The notes under the pieces: model-generated
Database searches by the model: none
The model's input: only the letters and a program-made list of their open reading frames with translations
What the model was told of the DNA's origin: nothing
Translations under genes and position numbers: made by a program
Origin: Marinobacter sp.
GTDB lineage: Bacteria > Pseudomonadota > Gammaproteobacteria > Pseudomonadales > Oleiphilaceae
Direction: 5' to 3'
Length of the DNA: 41,150 nucleotides
Assembly (NCBI GenBank): GCA_030149475.1
Contig: JASBRL010000167.1
Location: 1 to 41,150, forward strand
Part shown: positions 25,793 through 34,920 of the stretch, piece by piece
Position numbering within the stretch: position 1 is the stretch's first letter
Layout of the letters: each line of letters begins with the position of its first letter

Positions 25793-26929
25793 TTACTGTG
25801 CCGGGTGTGCTGATATCTGACTGGTTGGGTCGAGCATCCTCAGTCGCGCCCAGGTGCGGGTCTGTTCGCTGTCGAAATAGCTGGCCAATAACTGTGCTTT
25901 TCGTGTTTGCAGATCACCCGGGGCCAGACCCGCACCCTTTAACTGATTGAGTTCGGTCGCGAACTCGTCGTAACGTCGGTCAAACTGCTGGCGTTCTCTC
26001 AGGTAGCCGACCACCTCGGATGCCTGGTTCGGGTCCATGCCGCTGGCAATCAGTCGTTCCCCCGCATCTTCCGGAGAGCTTGCGTTTGCCATGGCGGCCT
26101 GGCGTTGCTGTTGGGTCTTCTGCTGGCTGACCAGGCGCTGCTCGGTGTCGCGGATCTGCGGTGGTAGCTGTTGCCGCTGCCACGCCAACAACGTTTGTCG
26201 GGCGTTGACCGACAGGTCGGTCCGGCGCTGGATGTCGATGCTTGCCAGGGTGTAGTCATCATAGGCTTCCTCGGGTCCGAAGAATGCCTGATGAGTGGCT
26301 GGCGAGAATACCTCCGATCGCAGTCGTTTCAGGTCTTGCAGAGCCTGATGAAACATCTGTATCTGGTAATCCGGGTCGGCTTGCCTGTCCGGATCCAGGG
26401 CACGGTTGCCCAGTATCACGGCCTGGCGTTTGTAGTCGAGATAGCGGTCAAGCAGAGCCATAGCCTGGTCGGCGGCGGCCGGCGGAAGGCTCTTGCGGGC
26501 CAGGGCCCTTATCCGGGCCAGAGCTTCTTCGGCGGATGAATCGCCGATCGCATTGAGAAAATAGTCGAAGAAATCACGCGTGGACTGGTTGACCACCAAT
26601 TGTCCATTGGCATCGGCGGCCAGTTGCCCGTCGATGTCGGTACCGCGCAGGGACGCCGCGAAGGGATCTGCCCCCAGGCTCTCCGGGGTCGTGTATCGGG
26701 TCTGTGGACCCGGTTCTGGCCGGGCGCCCTCGGATTTGACCCGGGCAATGGCCGTTGTCTCGGTTTTGGAAGACACAGCCTGACTGGTTGCTGTGGGCTC
26801 CGATTGGAACCGGGGTTGTGCCGGGGGTTGCAGGATCAGACCGGCTATGCCAGCGGCTACCAGGGCCAGGGTCAGCCCTGTCATCAAAAAGGGCAGGTGA
26901 TACTTTCTGGGGATGTTCAGCGGGGACAT
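25793..26929 (-). CDS. lifO: Lipase-specific foldase (lipase secretion chaperone)
   Basis: 378 aa. A single N-terminal membrane anchor (residues 12-34) and a variable Ala/Pro-rich linker precede the folding domain. The Lif signature RxxFDYxLxAxGE appears as RDFFDYFLNAIGD at residues 118-130, after PESLGADPFAASLRGTDIDG. The C-terminal part is a long helical, Gln-rich extended domain that wraps the lipase. The protein stays in the inner membrane and folds the secreted lipase in the periplasm before type II export. The ATG at 26929 (MSPLNIPRKY) is chosen because the anchor follows directly; the frame to 27079 would overlap the lipase gene. It lies 86 bases downstream of its client. Confidence 0.92.
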   Translation of the reverse strand: MSPLNIPRKYHLPFLMTGLTLALVAAGIAGLILQPPAQPRFQSEPTATSQAVSSKTETTAIARVKSEGARPEPGPQTRYTTPESLGADPFAASLRGTDIDGQLAADANGQLVVNQSTRDFFDYFLNAIGDSSAEEALARIRALARKSLPPAAADQAMALLDRYLDYKRQAVILGNRALDPDRQADPDYQIQMFHQALQDLKRLRSEVFSPATHQAFFGPEEAYDDYTLASIDIQRRTDLSVNARQTLLAWQRQQLPPQIRDTEQRLVSQQKTQQQRQAAMANASSPEDAGERLIASGMDPNQASEVVGYLRERQQFDRRYDEFATELNQLKGAGLAPGDLQTRKAQLLASYFDSEQTRTWARLRMLDPTSQISAHPAQ

Positions 26930-27015
26930 GGACGGGTTCTCCGGATCAGAAAAAACGATACCGGAGCTGGTGATGCCAGACTCCGGTAAAACGGCTCTAT
27001 CGGATGTCAGAGTGC

Positions 27016-27942
27016 TTACAGACCACGATTTTTGAGGCGGTTGGCCTGGCTGCGATACAGCGCCACCGGGTTGGTCCACCAGGATCTGGCGCCGAACAGA
27101 TGGTTGATTGCATCCACATGGTTCATGTCGTAGTTGGTACTGATCACGTTCCCCATCTTGGCAGAGCAGACATCAACCAGGCCGTCGTTCTGCTGGCTTC
27201 CGAAGGCAAGCGATGTCACGCCCAGAAAAGGGTCGGTAATGTCGGTCCAGTTGGTATAGACCGATCGGCCCGACCAGGAGAAGAACTTGATTTTCTGGCC
27301 GTTGATCCAGACATCCTCGTTGGTGCCGGCACACGACCAGCGGTTCACGCCTTTCCAGCCCAAAGCATTATTCAGCTCGGTGGTGCCACGGGTGGTCAGG
27401 GTTTCCAGAGCGGCCAGACCGTTTTGCGGGTTGTTGGAGTTGGACAGTGCGTTTACCAGGCTGCCGAGCGCGTTGGCAATCGCGTTGACGCCACCTTCAA
27501 CGGGGCTGCCCGGTGGAATGATGCCCCGGATCACGTCGGCCACCTTGGAGCCCTTGTTGACCCCGTCGATAGAGGTGATGGACGCAATCTTCCAGGGAAT
27601 CAGCGACGCCGTAACCCGCGCTGTCGGCGCGCCCTGGCTGTGGGCCATGATGTTGACCCTGGGCTCGCCCAGGCCGTTGATGTAATTGGCCAGTTGCTGG
27701 CCCCGGCTCTGGCTGCTGTTCACGAACGAGACACTGGCCGTATAGACCTTGGCACCACTGCGCTCGAGATTCCAGGGGATGGTGTGGAAGTAGTTGATCA
27801 GGCCCCCGATGGTATTGAAACCGGTCACGCCGTGCACCAGAACTATCGGGTATCGGGTCTGGGTGTAGCCTGCATAGCTGATGGACGGTGCGGCCAGCGC
27901 AACGCAGAACAGCATCACAGTCAGGGTGATGAACTTTCGCAT
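27016..27942 (-). CDS. Secreted triacylglycerol lipase (family I, foldase-dependent)
   Basis: 308 aa. The signal peptide covers residues 1-24 (MRKFITLTVMLFCVALAAPSI...A). The mature fold begins YPIVLVHGVTGFN (oxyanion HG). The nucleophile S102 is in MAHSQGAP, an A-x-S-x-G elbow where Pseudomonas lipases have GHSxG. D253 (NDGLVDVCS) and H275 (MNHVDAIN) complete the triad, and C204-C259 match the conserved disulfide of this family. The oxyanion loop (IDGVNKGSKVAD) lacks the usual PH. CAGGAGTCAACC before the ATG at 27942 is a strong ribosome site; the longer frame to 27990 adds no secretion signal. Folding depends on the adjacent foldase, and type II secretion genes are elsewhere. Confidence 0.92.
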   Translation of the reverse strand: MRKFITLTVMLFCVALAAPSISYAGYTQTRYPIVLVHGVTGFNTIGGLINYFHTIPWNLERSGAKVYTASVSFVNSSQSRGQQLANYINGLGEPRVNIMAHSQGAPTARVTASLIPWKIASITSIDGVNKGSKVADVIRGIIPPGSPVEGGVNAIANALGSLVNALSNSNNPQNGLAALETLTTRGTTELNNALGWKGVNRWSCAGTNEDVWINGQKIKFFSWSGRSVYTNWTDITDPFLGVTSLAFGSQQNDGLVDVCSAKMGNVISTNYDMNHVDAINHLFGARSWWTNPVALYRSQANRLKNRGL

Positions 27943-28098
27943 GGTTGACTCCTGTTGTTTTTGTCGTCGTCTGCCGGAGGTGGCAGTCATCTTTCGCCGA
28001 TGCGTAATGGATTATTCGACAGCGCAATGGCAAACGGAATCGCCCATTTGGGGGAGTGGTGAAACAGGCTGTCAGTTTTTTACAACGATGCCTGTAGA

Positions 28099-29874
28099 TC
28101 AGTCATTGACGTCAGCGTTTACACGGTGGACAAACAGGAAGTCGGACGCAGCTTTGGCGCGTTTTTTGGCAAAGGAGGCAATATCGGCCAGTTGTTCTGT
28201 GGTCCGGGTATCGCAACGGGCCACTTCAACAAGGCCCGCTGCAAGCGTGGCCAGGGGGAACCGGGCCATGAAGCCGTCGCGGTCAGGGCATTCCACGTAC
28301 CCGGAACGAATGGCATCGGCCGGATAGCAGTCGGCGGCGTTATTCTGGAATGTTCGTTGTACAGACTGGCATTGAGCGGCTACGGTTGCGGATTCCGTTA
28401 TCACTACGAAATCGTCGCCGCCAATGTGGCCGACAAAGTCGTTCGCATCCCGGAAGACCTCAGTCAGCAGTTCCGCGAGTTTCAATATGACTTTATCCCC
28501 GGTCCGGTAGCCGAGAACATCGTTGAGCGGCTTGAAGTTGTTTATATCAAAATATATGAGACTGAATCTGCGGTTTTGTTTTACCTTTTGTTCCAATCGC
28601 TGCTGTATCGGGACATTGCCCGGCAAAAGCGAGAGCGGGTTCGCGTATCGAGCGGTCTCAATTTTCCGGGCCGTAATCTGATGCAGAAGAGAGCGGGTGG
28701 AACCAAGCCCCAGGTACTGCCCTTCGGATGTGACAATAAAGTGTTGTTTGAGGTAGTGAAGGTCTTCCTCAACGAGCCGTTGGCTGAGAGTTTCCAGGGA
28801 TAGGGTGTGTTCAACCACCAGGGCATCCGTACTCAGAAAATGGAGGACGCTGTTTTTTTCGTTCAATGCCCGACCGTAGGGCGTGCTGAAAATTTCCAGA
28901 ATTCGCGATTTGTGAAGAAGCCCCAGCGGTCGATTGCAGTCAACCACTGGCAGTGCGAAGAGTTCTGGCTCTCTCAACAGCCTCTCCCATGCCTGGTTGA
29001 GCGTAATATCGGGTGACGCGGGTTCAATATGTTCGCAAAGCGTTCCGGCTGTTTCTCGGGGTGATTGTTTCAGTGCAAAAGTCGCTGCAGTCCGCAAAGG
29101 TTCCAGAGTGGCGGTCGGGCGTGGCTTTGGACGACCAAACAGGAATCCTTGAAACAGCTTGATACCGAGTTCACTGACCACCCTCAGTTCCGCCTCTGTC
29201 TCAATACCCTCCGCTATCAGTTGGCAATCGAGTCTGGCCGACAGGTCGACGACCGTGCGGACCACCTCCCGTTTGACCAGGTCATCCTGTATGTCCCGTA
29301 TGAAGTGGCGATCGATCTTGACAAAGTCAGGCTTCAGCTCGGACCAGAGTTTGAGGCCGGAATAGCCGCTGCCCAGATCGTCAATGGCAATGAGGAAACC
29401 CTCTGATTTTAGCCAGTTCAGGGATTTCTGTAGCCCCGCAAGGTCGGTGGTGGGATAGCGCTCCGACAACTCGATGACTATGTTAGCCGGTTTGAGGCCG
29501 TAGGCTTTCAGCTGCGATTCAAGATGTGGGGTATGGAATCCCGGTGGCAGTAACTTGTCAGGGCTGACATTCACAAACAGCCTTTGGGGCATACCAAAGT
29601 AAGCCCACTTTTCTGCAGCCAATTGCAGGCAGAGCGTTTCGAGGGCGTCTGTCTGCCCACAGCGCTCTGCAGTTTCAAACAGCATCGCGGCTGAATGCAG
29701 CGGGCTGTCAGAAGGCCCTCGGCTAAGAGCTTCATATCCAAAAATAGTACTGTCACGGGCGTCTACTACCGGTTGAAGCAACGTGGTGACAAGTCTGTTT
29801 TGCAGGAGTCTGTTGAGCTCACCGGAAAAGTCGTCGACCCTCAGAGGGCTGTCTGAAGCGTGTATACCTGACAT
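28099..29874 (-). CDS. EAL-CBS-GGDEF cyclic-di-GMP signalling protein
   Basis: About 591 aa, no transmembrane helix. The EAL domain (about 20-255) has GYEALSRG, FVNVSP, IVIELSE, IDDLGSGYSGLKL, FVKIDRHFI, LIAEGIET and LFQGFLFGRP, so phosphodiesterase residues look intact. A CBS-like pair occupies about 285-405 (PVVDCNRPLGLLHKSRIL and similar). The GGDEF-like domain (about 425-585) has IYFDINNFKPLND and HIGGDDFVV, a GGDDF variant whose activity is uncertain, with no clear RxxD inhibitory site. The start at 29874 lies nine bases after the PstS-OmpA stop; an ATG at 29898 overlapping that gene is an alternative. Co-transcription with a Pho-box gene suggests phosphate-linked c-di-GMP control. Confidence 0.88.
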   Translation of the reverse strand: MSGIHASDSPLRVDDFSGELNRLLQNRLVTTLLQPVVDARDSTIFGYEALSRGPSDSPLHSAAMLFETAERCGQTDALETLCLQLAAEKWAYFGMPQRLFVNVSPDKLLPPGFHTPHLESQLKAYGLKPANIVIELSERYPTTDLAGLQKSLNWLKSEGFLIAIDDLGSGYSGLKLWSELKPDFVKIDRHFIRDIQDDLVKREVVRTVVDLSARLDCQLIAEGIETEAELRVVSELGIKLFQGFLFGRPKPRPTATLEPLRTAATFALKQSPRETAGTLCEHIEPASPDITLNQAWERLLREPELFALPVVDCNRPLGLLHKSRILEIFSTPYGRALNEKNSVLHFLSTDALVVEHTLSLETLSQRLVEEDLHYLKQHFIVTSEGQYLGLGSTRSLLHQITARKIETARYANPLSLLPGNVPIQQRLEQKVKQNRRFSLIYFDINNFKPLNDVLGYRTGDKVILKLAELLTEVFRDANDFVGHIGGDDFVVITESATVAAQCQSVQRTFQNNAADCYPADAIRSGYVECPDRDGFMARFPLATLAAGLVEVARCDTRTTEQLADIASFAKKRAKAASDFLFVHRVNADVND

Positions 29875-29882
29875 AGGGAGCG

Positions 29883-31205
29883 TCACTTCCGCACCCATGT
29901 TTCTACCCGGCCGTTACGCCGGGCACCGTTGTCTCCGCCGGCAGAGCCGACGGGCATGTAGTGACCGTAGCCGGTAATGCCAGTCACCTTTGTGCCAAGC
30001 TGGCGCAGTGCCTTGCTGACAGACAGGGCCCGTAGTTCCGAAATCATCTGGGCGCGGAGTTCGTTACTTTGCTGGTCCGCGAAACCAATCAGCATCAGGT
30101 CTTGCCCGGTTTTTCCGTGCTCTTTGAGGTAGCGCCGGATACGCTGCAGATCCTGCCTGGCCTTGTTGTCGAGGCGGGTTCTGCCTTCGGCAAAACGAAA
30201 ATTTACCGACAGGCGCCGGTAACGTTCGGTCAGGCGCTTGAAGGTGTCTGGCACACTGGCATCCTGAACCGGCTCCACGGCAATCGGATTCTGCGAGAAG
30301 AAACCGGATCTGGCGACAATATCCTGTCCTGTCTGGCTCTGGACGTAATCGATGAATGCCTGCGTGAGCGGTTTGCCGGTTTGGCCAGGCGTATAAAGGT
30401 ACAGCCGGCGGGACAACGGGTAGTCTTCGGTCGCAACGGTCAGTTCGCTGGGTTTCAGTGCCGGGGCATCACCATCGGAAACGGCGAGCAGTTTACTGTG
30501 GCGTACCGAGGCGAAACCTGCAAAGCCAATACCCGACGGATCACGGCTGACGTCGTCCGAAAGCTGGTCGTTGGACTCGTAGCGTAAGGCTTTGTCTGTC
30601 AGCTTGTACTTGCCGGCGAGGACCAGGTGCTTGAAGGTATCCCAGGTGCCTGACCGATTGTCCCGGGCGTAGACCTGAATAGCCCGGTCAGCCCCCCCGA
30701 CCGCAGACCAGTTGGTGATCTTGCCAGCAAAAATTTTTGCCAGGCGGTCGATGCTCAGTTGGTTAACGGGGTTTGACGGGTTCACCAGGATGGCCAGACC
30801 ATCGATCGCAATCACGTGTTCGCTGTCAGCGCTGGTCATGTCGGCGCGTCCGGCAAGTGCGGTGACTTCTTTTCCCTTGATACCCCGGGAGGCGGCCCAG
30901 ATATCGGCCTTGTTGGCCATCATTGCGGTGAAGCCGGTGCTGGACCCGTGGGCCGCTACCCGTACCGTCAGTGGCTGACCATTGTGGCTGGTGCTGAGCA
31001 CCGTTTCGTTTTCAGTACCGGTGGGTGCGGCGGTCACCGGTTGTCCGGTCAATTGCTCGAGAAAGCCGGTCATCAGCATGGGCGCGAGCGTGGCGCCAAT
31101 GGTGTTTGATCCGTGAATTTCAAGATCGTGAGCAAACGTCAGGCAGGGCAGAAAAACCATAACATACGCCAGGCGGCACAGCAGTCGACAACAAACTGAT
31201 TGCAT
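29883..31205 (-). CDS. PstS-like phosphate-binding protein fused to an OmpA-type domain
   Basis: 440 aa, exported: signal peptide residues 1-25 (LAYVMVFLPCLTFA). Residues 28-310 are a PBP-like phosphate-binding domain (IHGSNTIGATLAPML, AAHGSSTGF, WAASRGIKGKE, IFAGKITNWSAVGG, YARDNRSGTWDTFK). Residues 320-440 form an OmpA/MotB-like peptidoglycan-binding domain (LSVNFRFAEGRTRLDNKARQDL, IGFADQQSNELRAQMISELRALSVSKAL, GYGHYMPVGS...RRNGRVE). Fusion to OmpA would tether phosphate binding to the cell wall. AGAGGTCACC precedes the ATG, and a Pho box lies 60 bases upstream. No pstCAB follows, so it is not the ABC-transporter partner by context. Confidence 0.9.
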   Translation of the reverse strand: MQSVCCRLLCRLAYVMVFLPCLTFAHDLEIHGSNTIGATLAPMLMTGFLEQLTGQPVTAAPTGTENETVLSTSHNGQPLTVRVAAHGSSTGFTAMMANKADIWAASRGIKGKEVTALAGRADMTSADSEHVIAIDGLAILVNPSNPVNQLSIDRLAKIFAGKITNWSAVGGADRAIQVYARDNRSGTWDTFKHLVLAGKYKLTDKALRYESNDQLSDDVSRDPSGIGFAGFASVRHSKLLAVSDGDAPALKPSELTVATEDYPLSRRLYLYTPGQTGKPLTQAFIDYVQSQTGQDIVARSGFFSQNPIAVEPVQDASVPDTFKRLTERYRRLSVNFRFAEGRTRLDNKARQDLQRIRRYLKEHGKTGQDLMLIGFADQQSNELRAQMISELRALSVSKALRQLGTKVTGITGYGHYMPVGSAGGDNGARRNGRVETWVRK

Positions 31206-31257
31206 TGGTGACCTCTTGAAAATCCTGCAGGCAGGCAGCGGAGTGGCCAGAATGCGA

Positions 31258-31282
31258 CTGTCAGATGACAGCCAGATGACAA
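31258..31282 (-). promoter_or_regulatory. Pho box (PhoB site) upstream of the PstS-OmpA gene
   Basis: On the minus strand TTGTCAT, four bases (CTGG), CTGTCAT (31265-31282) match the direct-repeat PhoB consensus CTGTCAT-N4-CTGTCAY with one mismatch. A third, inverted half-site makes CTGTCAGATGACAG at 31258-31271. It lies about 60 bases before the start codon, a normal promoter distance. Confidence 0.78.
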
Positions 31283-31352
31283 ACGGGTAACGGTTTGTAG
31301 CGGCCGGGGGCTCGCAGAAGTGCGTGGGGCCAGGGAGGAAGGGGCCGGGCGG

Positions 31353-31682
31353 TTATAGGTGCTCGTCGGGCTCGAACCGGTGGGGCTGCAGATCAATGCG
31401 TTCGATGGTCTGACCCAGCATGATGACCCGTCCCAGGTAGCGCTCTTCACCGGTGGTGGTGAAGTCGAACAGGAAACGCCGCCATACCCGCAACTGGCCC
31501 TGCTGGTCGCGCTTGAACCAGAGACCGCGAAGGTAGACCGCGTCATCCAGCAGGAGAACATCCATCTTGCGGCAATGGGCGCGGGCCGTGGTGATCACGA
31601 AATCCTTGATCGCCTTGGCCCGCCACCAGTACCAGGCGAGGAAGCCAAGCAGAAAAATCCAGAAAAGCGTCCCAAGCGTCAC
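31353..31682 (-). CDS. DUF3301 family protein
   Basis: 109 aa. One N-terminal transmembrane helix (TLFWIFLLGFLAWYWW) is followed by KAIKDFVITTARAHCRKMDVLLLDDAVYLRGLW and RRFLFDFTTTGEERYLGRVIMLG, the DUF3301 pattern found in many gammaproteobacteria, including its single conserved Cys. Function is unknown; it is predicted to sit in the inner membrane with a cytosolic domain. It lies 145 bases downstream of the RND pump gene but behind that operon's terminator, so it is probably transcribed separately. Confidence 0.88.
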   Translation of the reverse strand: MTLGTLFWIFLLGFLAWYWWRAKAIKDFVITTARAHCRKMDVLLLDDAVYLRGLWFKRDQQGQLRVWRRFLFDFTTTGEERYLGRVIMLGQTIERIDLQPHRFEPDEHL

Positions 31683-31771
31683 AGTGCGTCCCGGTCAGTC
31701 ATCGAAGGAGCCCCAGACTACACTGAACGCACGCCCGGAATCGAGCCGCAGATACAGGGGGTTTGCCCGCC

Positions 31772-31803
31772 AAAAAGCCCGGTCCATCGGTGATGGCCGG
31801 GCT
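31772..31803 (-). terminator. Intrinsic terminator of the RND efflux operon
   Basis: On the minus strand AGCCCGG, CCATC-ACC-GATGG, A, CCGGGCT form a near-continuous 12-bp stem with a three-base loop, followed by TTTTT. It begins 25 bases after the pump stop codon. A strong canonical rho-independent terminator. Confidence 0.9.
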
Positions 31804-31827
31804 GCCTGTGACTGTGATCAGCCGGCC

Positions 31828-34800
31828 TCAGTGGGCCGGCGTGTTGGCGGGCGTTGCCGCATCCTGGGTGTCACCGCTGTCGTTACCGTCTTCATCGTGA
31901 TGCTGGCGGCCCAGCAGGATGTAGAAGGCCGGCAGCACGAACAGGGTGAACAGCGTACCGATCCCCAGGCCGGCCGAGATGGTCAGGCCGATGGCAAAGC
32001 GGCTTTCTGCACCCGGACCGATGGCAATCAGCAGCGGCACCATGGCCACAATCAGGGCCAGTGAGGTCATGATGATCGGCCGCAGCCGGATAGCGGCGGC
32101 CTCGATCACAGCGTCACGTTTTGAAAGCCCTCGCTGCTGCTGCAACTGGTTGGCAAATTCCACGATCAGAATGCCGTTTTTCGACACCACCCCGATCAGC
32201 GTAATCAGTCCGACTTGGGTATAAATATTCATACTGGCGAAGCCGAGCATGATAAACGCCATGGCACCGGCCACGGACATGGGCACCGACACCAGGATGA
32301 TCAGCGGGTCACGCCAGCTTTCGAACTGCGCTGCCAGCACCAGATAGATCACCAGCAGCGAGAGGAAGAAGGTCACCATCAGCGCGTTGCCCTGAGTGGC
32401 CAGTTGGCGGGTCTGCCCGGTGTAATCGTAGGTGAAGCCCTGGGGCATCACTTCCCCGGCGGTTTTTTCCATATACGCCATGGCGTCACCCGCAGCCACG
32501 CCGGGTGTCGGAACACCCTGCAACGTCAGCGAGTTAAGCTGGTTGAACTGGGTCCGCTGGGACGGTTCTACGCCCTGTTCAAAGCTGATGACGCTGCCCA
32601 GAGACACAAGTGCGCCGCTGCTGGCGCGAATGTAGTAGTTGTTCAGGGCCTGGGCGTCCAGACGGAATTTCTGGTCCACCTGAGGAATCACCTGATAGGA
32701 CCGGCCCTCCATGCTGAAGCGGTTGATGTAGCCACCACCCAGCATACTGGACAGTGCCTGACCAACGTCCTGCATCGATAGCCCGAGATCGGCCACCCGG
32801 TCCCGGTCCACATGAATGCGCGTCACCGGTTTGTCGAAGTCGATAGATTTCTGCAGGAACATGAAGTTACCGCTCTGCATGGCCTTGCCCAGCAGTTTGT
32901 CGGCAACATCATTGAGCGCCTCGTAGCTGTCACCGGTGGTGATGACAAACTGGAACGGCAAGCCACCACCGGAGCCAGGCAGGGACGGTCTCGGGAACAC
33001 TGCCGTCTGCAGGCTGGTGACTTTCTTCAGTTCGTTCTGGAGATTGGGCTGGACCTGGAACTGGGTAATATCGCGCTGGCTCCACGGTGCCATCTTGAAG
33101 CCACCAAAGACCGCATTGGGTCCGGTCAGACCGATGATCTGGAAGTCCTCGTTATAGCCGTCGACGGTTTCCATCCGCTGCTGGATTTCGTCTCCGCCCT
33201 CGCGCAGGTAGTCCAGAGTGGAGGTCTGAGGGCCCTGGCCCTGGTAGAACAGGATGCCCTGGTCCTCGGTGGGGGCCAATTCGTTTTTGCTGAAGTTGAC
33301 CATGAAATAGATGGATCCCAGCACCACCACCGCGAACAGCACCACCACCGAAGTAGTCTGCATCAGCGAGCCAAGGGCGCGCTTGTACCCGTTGGAGATG
33401 GCGTTGAAGCTGTTCTCGACCCTGGTCTCGAACCAGCCCGGGTTGCCGTGGGGCTTGAGCACCTTGCCGGACAGCATGGGCGACAGGGTCAGTGCGACGA
33501 TCCCCGAGATCACCACGGTGCCGGCCAGGGTAAAGGCAAATTCCGTGAACAGGGAGCCTACCAGGCCGCCCATAAAGCCAATGGGCGCATACACCGCGAC
33601 CAGCGTAGTGGTCATGGCGATGATTGGCGTGGCCATCTCGCGGGCACCGTTGATCGCTGCGTTGAAACGGGATTCGCCGGCTTCTATATGCCGATGAATG
33701 TTCTCCACGATGATGATGGCGTCATCCACCACCAGGCCGATCGCCAGCACCATCGACAGCAACGTCAACAGGTTCAGTGAGAATCCCAGCAGGAGCATCA
33801 CAAAAGCTCCCCCCACCAGAGACAGCGGCACGGCCACGGATGGCACCACTGCCGCGCGGAACGAACCCAGGGTCACGAATACGATGATCAGCACAATCCC
33901 GAGGGCCTCGGCCAGCGTCTTGATCACTTCCTGAATAGAATCCTGGATGAACTCTGACGCATCATAGGCGAGCCGCAGCGACAGGCCTGACGGCAATTGC
34001 TGACGGATGTCGGGCAGGGTCTGCTTGACCAGGCCCGCCACGGTCAGGGGATTGGCGCCAGGCGACAGCTCGATGGCCACGTAGGTGGCCGGTTTTCCCT
34101 TGTACAGGGCCAACTGGTCATAGGATTCGGAGCCCAGCTCGACCCGGGCAATGTCGCTCAGGTGAATCAGCGAGCCGTCGGTTTCCTTGACCACAATGTT
34201 CCTGAACTGATCCGGGTCACCGACGTCGGTGTCACTGGTCATGCTGATTTCAGTGTACTTGCCCTTGGTGTTGCCGACGGCCGCCTGGTAGTTGTTCTTC
34301 AGCAGGATGTCCCGTACTTCCCGCGGCGTCATGTTCACTGCTGCCAGCCGGTCCGGGTCCAGCCAGATGCGCAGGGCATACTGGCGGCCAATCAGCCGGG
34401 CCTTACCGACGCCGGGCAGGGCCTGCAGTTTGGGCTGGACCACCCGGGTGAGGTAGTCGGTGATCTGCGGTACTTTCAGTTCGGAACTGTAGAACGCAAT
34501 GTACATCAACGCCGTGGAATCACCAGTGGTCGAAGTGATGACCGGGTCCTGAGCCTCTGCCGGCAGCACGTTGCGCTGACTGGCCACCTTCGCCTGAATT
34601 TCTGCCAGTGCTGCATTGGCGTCATAATTCAGGTTCATCTTGGCTTCAATGGTGGATTTGCCCTGGGAACTGGTTGAGGTCAGATAGTCGATACCGCTGG
34701 CCTCGGCAATGGCCTGCTGCAGTGGCGTGGTGATAAAGCCCTTGATCAGGTCCGAGCTGGCGCCGGGGTAGGCGGTGGTGACCGTGACGGTCGTGCTCTC

Positions 34801-34920
34801 GAGTTCCGGGTACTGCCGGATCTCCATTTCCATCGCGGCCCGGGCTCCCAGCAGCAGTATCAGCAGGCTGATAACCGTTGCCAGGACCGGCCGCTTGACG
34901 AACAGGTCAGTGAAACGCAT
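31828..34920 (-). CDS. RND efflux pump permease (HAE1 family)
   Basis: 1030 aa, 12 transmembrane helices with two large periplasmic loops. It begins MRFTDLFVKRPVLATVISLL, and the proton-relay Asp pair is in LAIGLVVDDAIIIVENIHRH near residue 408. FNPM-type and switch-loop segments are present, and the C-terminal helices carry VGLITLIGVVSKNGILIVEFAN. The sequence (IRQYPELESTTVTVTTAYPGAS) is closest in style to MexW/MdtB-like drug pumps rather than heavy-metal CusA pumps, because it lacks the CusA methionines and uses HAE1 motifs. The start overlaps the fusion-protein stop (TAATG). The outer-membrane channel is not encoded here. Confidence 0.95.
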   Translation of the reverse strand: MRFTDLFVKRPVLATVISLLILLLGARAAMEMEIRQYPELESTTVTVTTAYPGASSDLIKGFITTPLQQAIAEASGIDYLTSTSSQGKSTIEAKMNLNYDANAALAEIQAKVASQRNVLPAEAQDPVITSTTGDSTALMYIAFYSSELKVPQITDYLTRVVQPKLQALPGVGKARLIGRQYALRIWLDPDRLAAVNMTPREVRDILLKNNYQAAVGNTKGKYTEISMTSDTDVGDPDQFRNIVVKETDGSLIHLSDIARVELGSESYDQLALYKGKPATYVAIELSPGANPLTVAGLVKQTLPDIRQQLPSGLSLRLAYDASEFIQDSIQEVIKTLAEALGIVLIIVFVTLGSFRAAVVPSVAVPLSLVGGAFVMLLLGFSLNLLTLLSMVLAIGLVVDDAIIIVENIHRHIEAGESRFNAAINGAREMATPIIAMTTTLVAVYAPIGFMGGLVGSLFTEFAFTLAGTVVISGIVALTLSPMLSGKVLKPHGNPGWFETRVENSFNAISNGYKRALGSLMQTTSVVVLFAVVVLGSIYFMVNFSKNELAPTEDQGILFYQGQGPQTSTLDYLREGGDEIQQRMETVDGYNEDFQIIGLTGPNAVFGGFKMAPWSQRDITQFQVQPNLQNELKKVTSLQTAVFPRPSLPGSGGGLPFQFVITTGDSYEALNDVADKLLGKAMQSGNFMFLQKSIDFDKPVTRIHVDRDRVADLGLSMQDVGQALSSMLGGGYINRFSMEGRSYQVIPQVDQKFRLDAQALNNYYIRASSGALVSLGSVISFEQGVEPSQRTQFNQLNSLTLQGVPTPGVAAGDAMAYMEKTAGEVMPQGFTYDYTGQTRQLATQGNALMVTFFLSLLVIYLVLAAQFESWRDPLIILVSVPMSVAGAMAFIMLGFASMNIYTQVGLITLIGVVSKNGILIVEFANQLQQQRGLSKRDAVIEAAAIRLRPIIMTSLALIVAMVPLLIAIGPGAESRFAIGLTISAGLGIGTLFTLFVLPAFYILLGRQHHDEDGNDSGDTQDAATPANTPAH

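Noticed and set aside
27004..27948. 314-aa plus-strand frame opposite the lipase
   Set aside because: Antisense to a lipase with complete catalytic triad and signal peptide; no domain seen.
31139..31561. 140-aa minus-strand frame between the PstS-OmpA and DUF3301 genes
   Set aside because: It overlaps both in another frame and crosses the Pho box; no family or ribosome site.
32215..33780. Long plus-strand frames inside the RND pump gene
   Set aside because: Antisense shadows of a GC-rich gene; their His/Gln-rich compositions are typical of reverse-complement reading.
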